DNA of 64,000 nucleotides from contig CAMFLX010000013.1 of the NCBI GenBank assembly GCA_945957555.1, forward strand, positions 1 through 64,000. Reading direction: 5' to 3'. Position numbers and translations under genes: made by a program. The stretch comes from an uncultured Cytophagales bacterium. GTDB taxonomy: Bacteria > Bacteroidota > Bacteroidia > Cytophagales > UBA9547. Position 1 is the stretch's first letter. The number at the start of each line of letters is the position of its first letter. Below the pieces are notes generated by a model. That model was given only the letters and a program-made list of their open reading frames with translations. It was not told where the DNA came from and did not search any database. Shown piece by piece: positions 27,245-34,874 of the stretch.

Positions 27245-27595
27245 CTACCAGTTATCCATTAGCAAATCTTCGCTTTCCAAAACTTCCCCTTCACTGTCAA
27301 CATGAAAAACCATAGCCATAACAAGTACATTTAAGAAAGCTACTGCGATTGCATCCTTTTGTGCATATTGCTTCCATAGCTCCAAGAACTCTGATAACGA
27401 CATTGAACCACTCAGGTAGATCAAAAAATGGTTTATGCTAGGGTCTGAAACCATTTTTTGATTCTTAAAATCTGATATTGCTTTATTGATAAAAGCAATT
27501 TTTGAATCAGATGCTTCAAAATGAGTTTGAAGGACGAGTGCTTCAGTTGTAACATCATCAATTAAAACATCAGTAACACCAATATTATTTATCAT
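27245..27595 (-). CDS. Hypothetical protein, immunity-array gene
   Basis: 116 aa, acidic, one moderately hydrophobic stretch (AVAFLNVLVMAMVFHV, about 83-98). No recognised family. The ATG lies inside the end of the 58-aa gene upstream: the two frames overlap by 11 bases (27585-27595), so translation is probably coupled. It ends the run of three overlapping small genes 27988-27245. Role as an immunity protein is inferred from position only. Confidence 0.5.
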   Translation of the reverse strand: MINNIGVTDVLIDDVTTEALVLQTHFEASDSKIAFINKAISDFKNQKMVSDPSINHFLIYLSGSMSLSEFLELWKQYAQKDAIAVAFLNVLVMAMVFHVDSEGEVLESEDLLMDNW

Positions 27596-27761
27596 AAATT
27601 ATATTATCTATCAAATTCTTAACTTTTTGATCCGTATTAATATCACTATAAATAGTTTCAATTTTTTTTAAGAAAATATTGTCTAGAGCAGAACCTTCAT
27701 TCAAAACTCTTTTAATCATCTCCAAATTCTTAAAAACAGGCTTCCTCTCTAATGAATTCAC
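27585..27761 (-). CDS. Small 58-aa hypothetical gene between two immunity-array genes
   Basis: Frame of 58 codons starting with GTG at 27761, overlapping the TGA of the upstream 76-aa gene (sequence GTGA), and ending in TAA at 27585, 11 bases inside the next gene. Begins MNSLERKPVFKN and ends NLIDNIIYDK; AT-rich with a plausible helical pattern. Alternatively it is the C-terminal tail of a toxin whose N-terminal part is lost, as seen before other genes in this array. The double overlap argues for real translation. Confidence 0.45.
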   Translation of the reverse strand: MNSLERKPVFKNLEMIKRVLNEGSALDNIFLKKIETIYSDINTDQKVKNLIDNIIYDK

Positions 27762-27988
27762 CAATTCTGTTCATACCCATCCACCTGTTCAATATAATGA
27801 ACCAATGGACCAGGCACTCCGAAATCATCATCCGGCCTTTCTTCAAATAGAATAAATATGGGCTCTAAAAATTCTTTTTTATAACCAAACTCAGACTCAA
27901 TTTCGTCGACAAAATGATAGCATTTTGAAATAAGCTCACTTTCGTCTGATTGCTTTAATAGCTCTAGCTTTTCTTTAAAGTTACTCAT
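27758..27988 (-). CDS. Small hypothetical protein, immunity-array gene
   Basis: 76 aa, acidic (many Glu/Asp), no membrane segment. The C-terminal half, PIFILFEERPDDDFGVPGPLVHYIEQ, has a DFGxPGPLVH pattern that I have the impression recurs in small proteins of polymorphic-toxin arrays, but I cannot name the family. Starts 23 bases after the Imm30-like gene stop; its TGA overlaps the GTG of the next small gene. Confidence 0.55.
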   Translation of the reverse strand: MSNFKEKLELLKQSDESELISKCYHFVDEIESEFGYKKEFLEPIFILFEERPDDDFGVPGPLVHYIEQVDGYEQNW

Positions 27989-28011
27989 ATTAAGGTATTT
28001 TATTTAAGCTA

Positions 28012-28479
28012 TTACGCACCACTAGGTTCAGTTATCCTAGAAATGATAGGTGATACTTTATAACTCAATTCCTTACCTTTATTACCTATTTTAATAAGAA
28101 AATCACGTACAATACCCTTAATCTCATCACTACCTTGTAACAACTCTTTTATAAAAGCTTCTTTGGTTGATTCTGAATTAATTATTCTCATTAATACAAT
28201 CGAACCCCATCTCGGAGAGTTTTCATATAAAACTTTGATTGAAGTTAAAATATTGTCCACATAGATCAAATCATCGAATTGCTCTATCGAATGGATAACC
28301 GAAAACATAAGTTCATCATAATCAGAGTTATCGTCAAAAAAAGATATTAACAATTTTATAGATCTATAATCTCGTAATCCTGCAATTTCAAGTATTATAT
28401 CGTCAAAATTAGATACATAATTAATTTCATTGGGACTCAAACCACCTAATTTTTCAATTAAACTCTCTAATGTTTCCAT
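28012..28479 (-). CDS. Imm30-like immunity protein
   Basis: 155 aa, all-helical, soluble. Pattern resembles immunity protein 30: a central FDDNSDYDELMFSVIHSIEQFDDLIYVDNIL, followed by SPRWGSIVLMRIINSESTKEAFIKELL. Imm30 proteins neutralise toxin tips delivered by contact-dependent or secretion-linked polymorphic toxins. The start is 2 bases after the stop codon of a toxin tail (28482-28565), the standard toxin-immunity coupling. Family call is from remembered motifs; the exact toxin partner is lost. Confidence 0.6.
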   Translation of the reverse strand: METLESLIEKLGGLSPNEINYVSNFDDIILEIAGLRDYRSIKLLISFFDDNSDYDELMFSVIHSIEQFDDLIYVDNILTSIKVLYENSPRWGSIVLMRIINSESTKEAFIKELLQGSDEIKGIVRDFLIKIGNKGKELSYKVSPIISRITEPSGA

Positions 28480-28481
28480 TT

Positions 28482-28640
28482 TTACTTTTTTGGTTTGACA
28501 TATAACGGAGGATTTGCTTGTTTATTTTTTGAAATAACCTCCCTTAATCCATCACTAGTTTCTAGTTATTGTTTCTCTGCTTTTGATATATTGCTCTTGC
28601 GTCTTTTAAGCTATTTAACAGTATTGTCAAATAATTAAAC
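28482..28640 (-). pseudogene. Toxin C-terminal tail, degenerate
   Basis: In frame, the last 27 codons read LETSDGLREVISKNKQ followed by ANPPLYVKPKK and TAA at 28482-28484. An in-frame TAA at 28566-28568 interrupts the sequence, and before it the coding signal continues in another frame (DARAIYQKQRNN) to about 28640. It sits 2 bases before the Imm30-like ATG. Clear remnant of a toxin domain; class unknown. Confidence 0.6.
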
Positions 28641-28655
28641 CTTCAAACTGCTTTG

Positions 28656-29324
28656 CTACACTAAAACGTCAATCTCATTTTCAAAAGCCCTAATGCCTGA
28701 AACTTCAGAAATATCAAACCTACTTTTTAGATTTTGAGAAATATAACATGTGTTAGTTATTTCATTTAAATAAAACAAATCATACGTTAATTTCTCATTC
28801 ATATAAATTGTGTCATAAGATGCCGAGAAAAACTTTTCTTTTAACTCAAGATACATTTCTTTACTAGTAACTTTTTGCTTTTGATCAGGTTCAGGAAACA
28901 ATTCTTCGCTCATATAGATCGAAGATCTATCAAAATCAATGATATCCAAATAATCTTTGGTCACAACCTGAAGCCAATAGAATTGAGGGCTCGTAAGTAA
29001 CCCCTTCTTGGGATGAAAAATTCTCAGTGGATAATAACGATGTAGTGGCAATATAAATTCGGAAAATATTTGCTTTACATCCTCACTTACAATTAAGCCA
29101 GTGCCTTGTATTGCACCCCAATCTTTGATGAAATCAACTTCTTTAGACTGAGATGTAAGTATAACATCTGAAAAAACGGGTTGATAATCGGGCAATTCCT
29201 CCCAATTAAGTTTTCCTTGGCCATGTTCTTGTTTTACATCAAAATCTAGTGGAACATAGTCCCTCTCAGCATAAGGCTTCTTATCGCGATTTCCTTTCAG
29301 CTCTATTTCCAGTTTGTATAGCAT
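28656..29324 (-). CDS. DUF1629/Imm11-like immunity protein
   Basis: 222 aa from the ATG at 29324; a TTG three codons earlier is less likely. Pattern fits the DUF1629/Imm11/Imm43 group: DFIKDWGAIQGTGLIVSEDVKQIF, then LRIFHPKKGLLTSPQFYWLQVVTKDYLDIIDFDRSSI, ending FYLNEITNTCYISQNLKSRFDIS-EVSGIRAFE. Soluble, no signal. It follows a 14-codon toxin tail (stop 14 bases upstream). Neutralises an unknown toxin by inference. Confidence 0.5.
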   Translation of the reverse strand: MLYKLEIELKGNRDKKPYAERDYVPLDFDVKQEHGQGKLNWEELPDYQPVFSDVILTSQSKEVDFIKDWGAIQGTGLIVSEDVKQIFSEFILPLHRYYPLRIFHPKKGLLTSPQFYWLQVVTKDYLDIIDFDRSSIYMSEELFPEPDQKQKVTSKEMYLELKEKFFSASYDTIYMNEKLTYDLFYLNEITNTCYISQNLKSRFDISEVSGIRAFENEIDVLV

Positions 29325-29338
29325 AACTCGCAATTTAA

Positions 29339-29383
29339 TTATTTGAGGATAATATCATTAATTGTTTTTATCGGATTGATCAT
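29339..29383 (-). pseudogene. Very short toxin-tail remnant
   Basis: Fourteen codons MINPIKTINDIILK ending TAA, 14 bases before the ATG of the DUF1629-like gene. Position matches the toxin-tail pattern seen before other immunity genes here. Too short to prove by itself. Confidence 0.3.
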
Positions 29384-29415
29384 GGTAATCTAACTAGCCC
29401 ACTTTAGGGGCACCC

Positions 29416-29835
29416 TCACTTAATACTCTGAAATATAAAAGCAGATAAAGACTTGCCATACTCCTTGCCTAAGTCATACATGATAGCTTCTGTCTTTTTA
29501 GTTTGTTCATAAAACTTTTTATGATCACCAGCCTGTAGCAAACCCAGTAAAGCAGTCAGTTCGGTATCGGAATAGTTCTTTCGGTATATATTTGCCACAT
29601 TATTTACAAACAGGTCATGGTTAAGGGATTTTTCTATGGAAGCCCATTTGGCGGCGGGCACGTTCGGGTTATCCTTTTTAAACTTGTTCAGATACACCTT
29701 GGCTATTTGCTCGGCAGAAGTCCTTACGCTGGTCAACCTTAGGATCTCAGAAACCTTGTCTATGGGCTGACTCAAGGCTGTTCCAGAGCTTAATATCATC
29801 AACACCACAAGCCACATTATTCGAATATTTTTCAT
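29416..29835 (-). CDS. DUF2059-like exported protein
   Basis: 139 aa with a Sec signal peptide (about residues 1-22, ending GTALSQ). The mature part is helical with TSVRTSAEQIAKVYLNKFKKDNP, LNHDLFVNNVANIYRKNYSDTELTALLGL and YEQTKKTEAIMYDLGKEYGKSLSA, the spacing typical of DUF2059 domains. Periplasmic by inference. It has more balanced codon use than the AT-rich genes on both sides. Whether it is an immunity protein acting in the periplasm or an unrelated resident is not clear; no toxin tail precedes it. Confidence 0.6.
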   Translation of the reverse strand: MKNIRIMWLVVLMILSSGTALSQPIDKVSEILRLTSVRTSAEQIAKVYLNKFKKDNPNVPAAKWASIEKSLNHDLFVNNVANIYRKNYSDTELTALLGLLQAGDHKKFYEQTKKTEAIMYDLGKEYGKSLSAFIFQSIK

Positions 29836-29945
29836 AGGATATCTCTCTTTAATCTCAATTCAAATGTAATCAAAAAGCCAAAAAAGCTAAAGCACCTAAC
29901 ATTTTTCTTATCATTGCTACCTTCAACGCCAAATTCACAATGTAT

Positions 29946-30299
29946 TTACATTGCCTCCTCAATCATCACATCTTTCAATAGGACAAATTCTGGAATTTTT
30001 GAAAGAGCTTTCTTCATACTCTTATATTTACTTTCCTTATCTTTATTCCTTCCTGAATCTATAGCAACATAGATTAAAGTTTCATATTCTTGAAAATCAG
30101 CCTCTTTAAAACTCCCATCATGGAAATTTGTTTCTATGCTTAGTCTATCCGCGAATAGCCCTTTATACAAATTATAATCTCCAATGTAATCACTTGTTCT
30201 TTTTTCAAAACTAAAGTCACATTCTTTTTCTAATATGGAGGTTACGGCTTCTACATCAACCCCTTTTACTCCATATGTTATAGAATAACTCTTTTTCAT
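29946..30299 (-). CDS. Hypothetical protein, immunity-array gene
   Basis: 117 aa, soluble, mixed alpha/beta by eye, starting KKSYSITYGVKGVDVEAVTSILEKEC and ending in a Lys-rich helix. No recognised family. The 200 bases upstream (30300-30500) are very AT-rich and contain no fragment I can read as a toxin tail. Immunity role inferred only from neighbourhood. Confidence 0.5.
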   Translation of the reverse strand: MKKSYSITYGVKGVDVEAVTSILEKECDFSFEKRTSDYIGDYNLYKGLFADRLSIETNFHDGSFKEADFQEYETLIYVAIDSGRNKDKESKYKSMKKALSKIPEFVLLKDVMIEEAM

Positions 30300-30500
30300 C
30301 TCAACAAACCATAATATTCCTTTTAACCCAAAAAAATCAATAGAAATTTATTGCGACCCACAATTTCTTCATTCTGAGAATTTTTCATCAAAATTTGAGC
30401 TCAATTTAGTCCACTAAATTCTTACACAAATTTCGACTCCAAAATCCTCATTATATTGCAATTATGAATCTCATAACAATGTCCATTGAGTTTTTCGGGT

Positions 30501-30956
30501 TTAATAAAAGTCTGTGATCTGTTCGATGATCGTTTTTTTGTAACGCTCTTTATCTGACATCAAGTAAATAGATTCTATATTCCGTTCCTTTTCAGTACTA
30601 TATCCCACTACAATACCTGTACCTAGAGATATGATACTGTCATTAAACCTGATCACAAAGAAATCGTGTTCCGTTAGGAAACTATAAAGCTCCTCATAAC
30701 TTTTCTTGAGCAAATCCTCTCCTTCATACAAAAGCGCTACCTCCAGTGTTGGCCCCATAAAGAACTCAAAGCCATCAATGGCTCCTTTCTCTGAATAATG
30801 TATGACCAGATCAAGGGCTTCTATCCATTCACGATCGCCTCCTTTTTCATAAGAGTCGATACCTAGAGACATGAGTCTGTCGTACACCTCATCCCTCCCC
30901 AGTCCAAACACCAACTGATCACTGATACCTTCAAAAGCACTTACTATTAACTCCAT
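30501..30956 (-). CDS. Hypothetical immunity protein
   Basis: 151 aa, acidic, soluble. N-terminal half has FGLGRDEVYDRLMSLGIDSYEKGGDREWIEALDLVIHY; the C-terminal half predicts beta strands (FFVIRFNDSIISLGTGIVVGY). No family recognised. It begins 11 bases after the stop of a toxin tail (30968-31096), the strongest evidence that it is an immunity gene. Codon use is less AT-rich than its neighbours. Confidence 0.55.
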   Translation of the reverse strand: MELIVSAFEGISDQLVFGLGRDEVYDRLMSLGIDSYEKGGDREWIEALDLVIHYSEKGAIDGFEFFMGPTLEVALLYEGEDLLKKSYEELYSFLTEHDFFVIRFNDSIISLGTGIVVGYSTEKERNIESIYLMSDKERYKKTIIEQITDFY

Positions 30957-30967
30957 CGCAAAAGCTT

Positions 30968-31096
30968 TTATAAACTGTACCCTCTCATCACCATAGGTCC
31001 AAAGTCCCCACTCGACTTCCCTGTATACTTTTTGAAATAGTTCTCCACAAAGGTTTCGCCCACTTGGTTCTTGCTAAACACCCTTGTTTTCAAGTG
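30968..31096 (-). pseudogene. Toxin C-terminal tail before the 151-aa immunity gene
   Basis: Open frame of about 42 codons with VFSKNQVGETFVENYFKKY then TGKSSGDFGPMVMRGYSL and TAA at 30968-30970. It has no start of its own and joins, in a shifted frame, the boundary motif at 31095-31114. Remnant of a toxin domain of unknown class. Confidence 0.6.
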
Positions 31097-31114
31097 GGAT
31101 AATCTGACCCTACG
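31095..31114 (-). repeat. Cassette-boundary motif, copy 1
   Basis: Minus strand GTAGGGTCAGATTATCCCAC, starting within a few bases of the stop of the 138-aa gene. Matches the consensus GGTGCTGGGTCAGATTATC in its last 13 bases. Confidence 0.5.
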
Positions 31115-31115
31115 C

Positions 31116-31532
31116 TCAATATTTCAAACCCAGAGGTATAAAATCAGATCCATTATGTACTAGAAATTCAAAACTTTCAGCAACAATTTCATAAATATAA
31201 TCATACGTTTGCAAAAAATAGTGTTGAATATCGCCCTTGGAAATTCTCAGTTCTTTCAGTAATACCGAATCAGTAACAAGATCAAAACAAGATTCAGAAT
31301 CATGGTAAAATCTTTCTACATGATCAAGGGCTCCGCACTTATAAAAGCAAACCTTTCGAAACTCAAGATTATAAGTAACAAATCTCTTTCCAAATGTCTT
31401 CTGCATATCTTCATTACAACTCAATTCCCCCTTGAATAATAATTTATTTCCAGACTGTGTTACACTATCCAGATAGATGCTATTTCGCGCATTAAGAACC
31501 CCAAATTGAGTTTTTATTGAAAAATATGTCAT
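31116..31532 (-). CDS. Hypothetical immunity protein
   Basis: 138 aa, soluble, several aromatic-rich beta-like segments (FGKRFVTYNLEFRKVCFYKCG; QHYFLQTYDYIYEIVAESFEFLVHNG). No recognised family. Its ATG overlaps the TAA of the preceding toxin tail (TAATG), and the boundary motif follows its stop directly. Immunity role inferred from this arrangement. Confidence 0.55.
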   Translation of the reverse strand: MTYFSIKTQFGVLNARNSIYLDSVTQSGNKLLFKGELSCNEDMQKTFGKRFVTYNLEFRKVCFYKCGALDHVERFYHDSESCFDLVTDSVLLKELRISKGDIQHYFLQTYDYIYEIVAESFEFLVHNGSDFIPLGLKY

Positions 31533-31590
31533 TACTTCAAAAATTTATCTAACATCAGGAGACCGAAGCCCCCTTTATTTAGAATATTGA
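31531..31590 (-). pseudogene. Toxin-tail remnant overlapping the next gene start
   Basis: Reads VNILNKGGFGLLMLDKFLK then TAA, beginning directly after the stop codon of the 164-aa gene (same frame) and overlapping the ATG of the 138-aa gene as TAATG. About 19 codons remain of the toxin. Confidence 0.45.
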
Positions 31591-31591
31591 C

Positions 31592-32086
31592 CTAATCTTT
31601 AGCAATATCTTTTAAACCAAAAGAATAACAAACCCCAGGATGCTCAAAACCAAAAAAAATTAATGCGTCCAGAAAAATAAAATAGAAATCTCCCATACCT
31701 ACATTCGGCAACTCATCATAAAATCTTTTGTATCCAGTAAACAAAAAATCTTTTAGCTCCTTCGAATCACAAATAACACCAGCCTTTTCCTGCAGATTAA
31801 ACAATGAAGGATAGAAAAGAACTCTGCCTTCAGGAATCGGTTTTTCCGAAAACACTAATTCCCACATCCTTTCTAAAGCAACTTGGTTATCAATGATTTC
31901 CTCAATTTCCTCATCATGTCTTAATTCATAATTTACATTATTGTATTTAGCAATAATTTGAATGGGTGGAATCAAGTATACTTTCTTCCTTTTGATCTGT
32001 TGATCAAATTGAACCTTAATGTCTTTCGGAAACACTAAGAACTCCTCCAAAACTAGGAGAATTTGACCGATTGATAATGTTTGCAT
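31592..32086 (-). CDS. Hypothetical immunity protein
   Basis: 164 aa, soluble. A helical start (IGQILLVLEEFLVFPKDIKVQFDQQ) and a C-terminal portion MGDFYFIFLDALIFFGFEHPGVCYSFGL rich in aromatic residues. No recognised family. It starts 4 bases after the stop of a toxin tail (32091-32163) and its own stop is fused in frame to the next tail remnant. Immunity role inferred from context. Confidence 0.55.
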   Translation of the reverse strand: MQTLSIGQILLVLEEFLVFPKDIKVQFDQQIKRKKVYLIPPIQIIAKYNNVNYELRHDEEIEEIIDNQVALERMWELVFSEKPIPEGRVLFYPSLFNLQEKAGVICDSKELKDFLFTGYKRFYDELPNVGMGDFYFIFLDALIFFGFEHPGVCYSFGLKDIAKD

Positions 32087-32090
32087 ATTT

Positions 32091-32163
32091 TTATTTTAAT
32101 CGATGCTCATCTTCTTGTACAAAAACATTTGGAACTATATACTTCTTTACCACTGCTTCCAAA
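32091..32163 (-). pseudogene. Toxin C-terminal tail before the 164-aa immunity gene
   Basis: Reads FLEAVVKKYIVPNVFVQEDE then HRLK and TAA at 32091-32093, 4 bases before the ATG of the next gene. The frame is closed upstream by TAA. Confidence 0.5.
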
Positions 32164-32281
32164 AATTAATACAATTTCTGCTAATCTAGAACTCTGAGTG
32201 GCTAAAGTTATAGAGTGCCTGATACCCTTGCTCAAAAAACAGACTAATTATAGCTACCCAACTTCCCAAAGGAACTTCTTT

Positions 32282-32404
32282 CTATGGATTGTCAACAAGT
32301 CTCCAATTAAACTCTTTCTTAAGCTGCCTTAGGTTCATGGCGATAGACGGATCATCTACTGCCAGCAAAGACAACAATTCTTCGACATTGGCTTCGCCAT
32401 TTTG
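32282..32404 (-). pseudogene. Remnant of a coding region with an SLLAVDDPS motif
   Basis: Forty codons, QNGEANVEELLSLLAVDDP then SIAMNLRQLKKEFNWRLVDNP and TAG. The L-L-SLL-x-DDP-x-A pattern resembles the end of leucine-rich-repeat or helical-repeat proteins of Bacteroidota. It has no start and lies just after boundary motif copy 2. The rest of 32164-32281 holds nothing I can read. Confidence 0.4.
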
Positions 32405-32438
32405 AGACCTTATTTTTTTCTGTTCTTATGCATTCTTT

Positions 32439-32457
32439 AATCTGACCCAGCACCCTT
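32439..32457 (-). repeat. Cassette-boundary motif, copy 2
   Basis: Minus strand AAGGGTGCTGGGTCAGATT, overlapping the stop codon region of the 171-aa gene. Identical to the consensus over GGTGCTGGGTCAGATT, then diverges. Confidence 0.6.
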
Positions 32458-32972
32458 TAGTATACACACAAATGACCCGAAGGATATTCTCCCTCCCATC
32501 CGCAAGGAAAATGTCCTGCTTCGTAAATCTTGAGCAGTTCTGTAAACAAGCCTTTTTTTCTGTATTGTTTTCTGTAGGATCCTTCCATTAAGGCTCCCAA
32601 AATATCCCATTCAACATTAACGAACACTGTTTCATCAATTCCTTTCGTTTTGATAATCTCCTTTACTGATGGAAACACTTCCTTTGAAAGAAAATCTTTA
32701 TAAAACAAAGTGATTTCGTTCCAAAATTGATATTCTCTATTAAATTTTGCACTTAGGAAATTTGTCAATTCATTCCTTGCCTCTAGTGTGACATCATCCC
32801 AGTCGCTACTTTCATATCTATCTCGTGCCTCATCCCAAGAATTTAAGCACACTGTGGGAAAGGATATTGTATCAAATAATTCATAACCATTACCACAGTT
32901 CTTGAACCATTGAATAGACTTTATTCTATCCATAGTTTCGTAATCAATGAAACTCTTAAAATCTATACTCAT
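32457..32972 (-). CDS. Hypothetical immunity protein
   Basis: 171 aa, soluble. The C-terminus LLKIYEAGHFPCGWEGEYPSGHLCVY has a GHFPCGWxGxxPxGxL pattern that I have the impression recurs in immunity-type proteins, though I cannot name the family. The ATG overlaps the TGA of the preceding toxin tail by four bases (ATGA), so translation is coupled. The boundary motif begins at its stop codon. Confidence 0.55.
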   Translation of the reverse strand: MSIDFKSFIDYETMDRIKSIQWFKNCGNGYELFDTISFPTVCLNSWDEARDRYESSDWDDVTLEARNELTNFLSAKFNREYQFWNEITLFYKDFLSKEVFPSVKEIIKTKGIDETVFVNVEWDILGALMEGSYRKQYRKKGLFTELLKIYEAGHFPCGWEGEYPSGHLCVY

Positions 32973-33067
32973 ATCATTGTATTTGCCCCAAGGGTCTTGG
33001 CTGATGCCTCGTCATCGAAATGTTCAAGTCCTTCCTTCTGTGCTTCGCTAAAAACTTGTTTGCTCAT
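32969..33067 (-). pseudogene. Toxin tail with ATGA overlap to its immunity gene
   Basis: Thirty-two codons from an ATG: MSKQVFSEAQKEGLEHFDDE then ASAKTLGANTMI and TGA, which overlaps the next ATG. Directly upstream another frame end (RKGKVDIETKY, TAA TAA) is seen, so two fragments are joined here. The VFS start resembles the tail at 30968-31096. Confidence 0.55.
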
Positions 33068-33138
33068 TATTAATATTTTGTCTCAATGTCTACTTTGCCT
33101 TTACGACTGGATCAGAAAATATTTGGCGTTACTAAAAT

Positions 33139-33431
33139 AACCTGAATTCGGGATAAGGAATTGTTTATGAGCCGACGCACTGTGGGCGGTAAGCGCAGGA
33201 AAGGTGTGAAATCTAGCACTTTGGACAGGGCGGGGCGGCCTTGTGAGAAAAAAAGTGCTAGATTTGGTCTTTCCTGCTACCCTTTCTTTTGTTACTTTTC
33301 TTTGGGTAAGCAAAGAAAAGTAAGAAACACTGCATACTGAAAATGTATTTGAACTGATATTGTTAAATTAAAATACTCATAAACAAAAAGATATAAGCAA
33401 TACATGTTTTTCCTTATCCCGAATTGAGGTT
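33139..33431. mobile_element. MITE-like element with 22-bp terminal inverted repeats
   Basis: The ends AATTCGGGATAAGGAA (33145-33160) and TTCCTTATCCCGAATT (33410-33425) are perfectly complementary over 16 bases, and the match extends outward to AACCT with one mismatch. The 293-base interior holds no gene. It contains an inner inverted pair (TCTAGCACTTT / AAAGTGCTAGA) and a hairpin CTTTTCTTTG-GGTAAG-CAAAGAAAAG near 33297-33322, and it includes the dispersed repeat shared with 1840-2016 and 24346-24412. No clear target-site duplication. No transposase inside, so mobility would need help in trans. Confidence 0.6.
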
Positions 33432-33580
33432 AAAATAATATTTTACAATGAATATTTAATCCTTTCCTCATAAAACGCATCATAAAAAATGATCCCTCAC
33501 AACTACCAACAGCATCCAGATCCGCTAAGGCTTTTTTAGCAATGCATCAAAATCTGCTACCGATTAAATACCATAACAAG

Positions 33581-33721
33581 AAAAAGAGGCTGTCCAAAAA
33601 GGTCAGCCTCTTGTTTTTTAGTGCAATTTAATGCTTATTCAATGGTCATATACCGATATAGGTCTTGAAATAATTCAATTAAAAATTTCGTTTTTGACCT
33701 TTTCGGACAGCTTCTTTTTTT
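33581..33721. mobile_element. Short IS-derived or MITE-like element
   Basis: Left end AAAAAGAGGCTGTCCAAAAA (33581-33600) continuing GGTCA, and right end TGACC-TTTTCGGACAGCTTCTTTTTT (33695-33720), are inverted repeats of about 24 bases with two mismatches. The GAGGCTGTCC end type is common for insertion sequences. The left end also folds into its own terminator-like hairpin (AAGAGGCTG/CAGCCTCTT followed by GTTTTTT). About 140 bases, no coding capacity. The remaining bases of 33432-33784 hold nothing else I can identify. Confidence 0.6.
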
Positions 33722-33784
33722 AACGTGGTCTTAAATGGTTTATTAAACAACCTCTAATCCTACATTAGAAACTTTCCTTTCGTT

Positions 33785-34375
33785 TCAATAGCTCTGCACT
33801 ATGTTTTTGAATGTGTTCGAGCTTTGATCATAAAATACATAGACATTGGAAGTATCATGTAATAAATTCCCCATATCAAGCTCGCCAATAAACAACATAG
33901 GCTTACCATCTAAAAATGGCCAAAACTCATCTTGAATCCATTTAGGCGCAGATTTTATAGATTTAAAATCGGACAAAACCTTCTCCTTGATTTTTTGCTT
34001 TACATCCTTTTTGTTATTTCCATCAAATGTTGCGCCTATTTCTTGAAAATATTTAACATCCACTTGCAACCACTTTGGCAATGATGACCGCACTATATCA
34101 CTAAACTCTATGCTCAATGTATCAAATTCAAATTTGACATTGTTCTTTTCCAAAAACTCTTTAAGCGCATATCTCGCATTGTTTTCAAATCCTGGATCAT
34201 GAATGCTTGTGTTCAGAAAGAATAGCAATAGAGAACCATCATTTGTAAAAGGCTTCATGTTCTGCTCTTCTTCTAAAAGTTCCTGAAGATCAGTATCAAC
34301 ATACAACTTTTCCAGAAATTCATTTAAAGAGATTTTTCCAGCCAAAAAAAATTTTATAAGTTCCATTCCCACCAT
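33785..34375 (-). CDS. Hypothetical immunity protein
   Basis: 196 aa from the ATG at 34375; a TTG one codon earlier is less likely. The ATG shares its A with the TGA of the SUKH-like gene (TGATG), so both are coupled. The N-terminal part, FLEKLYVDTDLQELLEEEQNMKPFTNDGSLLLFFLN, and the C-terminal part, SAPKWIQDEFWPFLDGKPMLFIGELD, look like two small domains; the latter resembles cytosolic immunity proteins with an APxWIQ...WPxxxGKPxxFxGQ pattern. I do not know a family name. A second immunity gene of the HINT-nuclease cassette, or a neighbour picked up from another one. Confidence 0.55.
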   Translation of the reverse strand: MVGMELIKFFLAGKISLNEFLEKLYVDTDLQELLEEEQNMKPFTNDGSLLLFFLNTSIHDPGFENNARYALKEFLEKNNVKFEFDTLSIEFSDIVRSSLPKWLQVDVKYFQEIGATFDGNNKKDVKQKIKEKVLSDFKSIKSAPKWIQDEFWPFLDGKPMLFIGELDMGNLLHDTSNVYVFYDQSSNTFKNIVQSY

Positions 34376-34869
34376 CAAGATTGATCCTCAGGTATCCCGT
34401 CATAGGCATCTCCCAATCCTACAAAATCATCATTCAACCAAAACAATGATTGGCCTTGAGACCTGAGAAGTTGATCTAATAACTCAGTAAAATTCATAGC
34501 AATAATTGGAGTCTGTCCTCTCAAACCATATGTTTCCCAAAAGCTATCATAACATTTCCCTAATCTATCACTATTTAGATCTATAGTAATATACTGCTCA
34601 TTATTACCCATAGCAATTATATGCCAATCGAAACTTATATCGTACTCACAGGGCTCTCCAACAATAACTGGATTTGCTCTAACAATATTTTCTTTTTTAA
34701 CTACAGTAAAACTGTATGGTGAACCTTCGAATAATGTAATCCCATTGCAAAGTTTATAAAAAATACTCAAGTCTTCTGGTAACACTAAATCTATATCAAA
34801 ACCAGTTGGTTCATCGACAGAACAATTTGACATAGAACGAATTTCGTCTATTAAATCCTTCACATTCAT
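34375..34869 (-). CDS. SMI1/KNR4 (SUKH) family immunity protein
   Basis: 164 aa. SUKH proteins are the largest immunity superfamily and typically bind nuclease toxins. Supporting features: LPEDLSIFYKLCNGITLFEG (the x-P-x-x-L-x-x-F-Y-x-x-x-NG pattern), the mid-domain DWHIIAMGNNEQYITIDLNSD, and the C-terminal helix MNFTELLDQLLRSQGQSLFWLND. Starts 5 bases after the stop of the HINT-HNH-like toxin gene, its evident partner. Overlaps the downstream immunity gene by one base. Confidence 0.8.
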   Translation of the reverse strand: MNVKDLIDEIRSMSNCSVDEPTGFDIDLVLPEDLSIFYKLCNGITLFEGSPYSFTVVKKENIVRANPVIVGEPCEYDISFDWHIIAMGNNEQYITIDLNSDRLGKCYDSFWETYGLRGQTPIIAMNFTELLDQLLRSQGQSLFWLNDDFVGLGDAYDGIPEDQS

Positions 34870-34874
34870 CTAAA

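Noticed and set aside
33101..33313. A 70-codon minus-strand frame near the MITE
   Set aside because: It reads through the terminal repeat and the C/T-rich dispersed repeat; the peptide (RKVTKERVAGKTK...) is a known type of spurious translation of such repeats.
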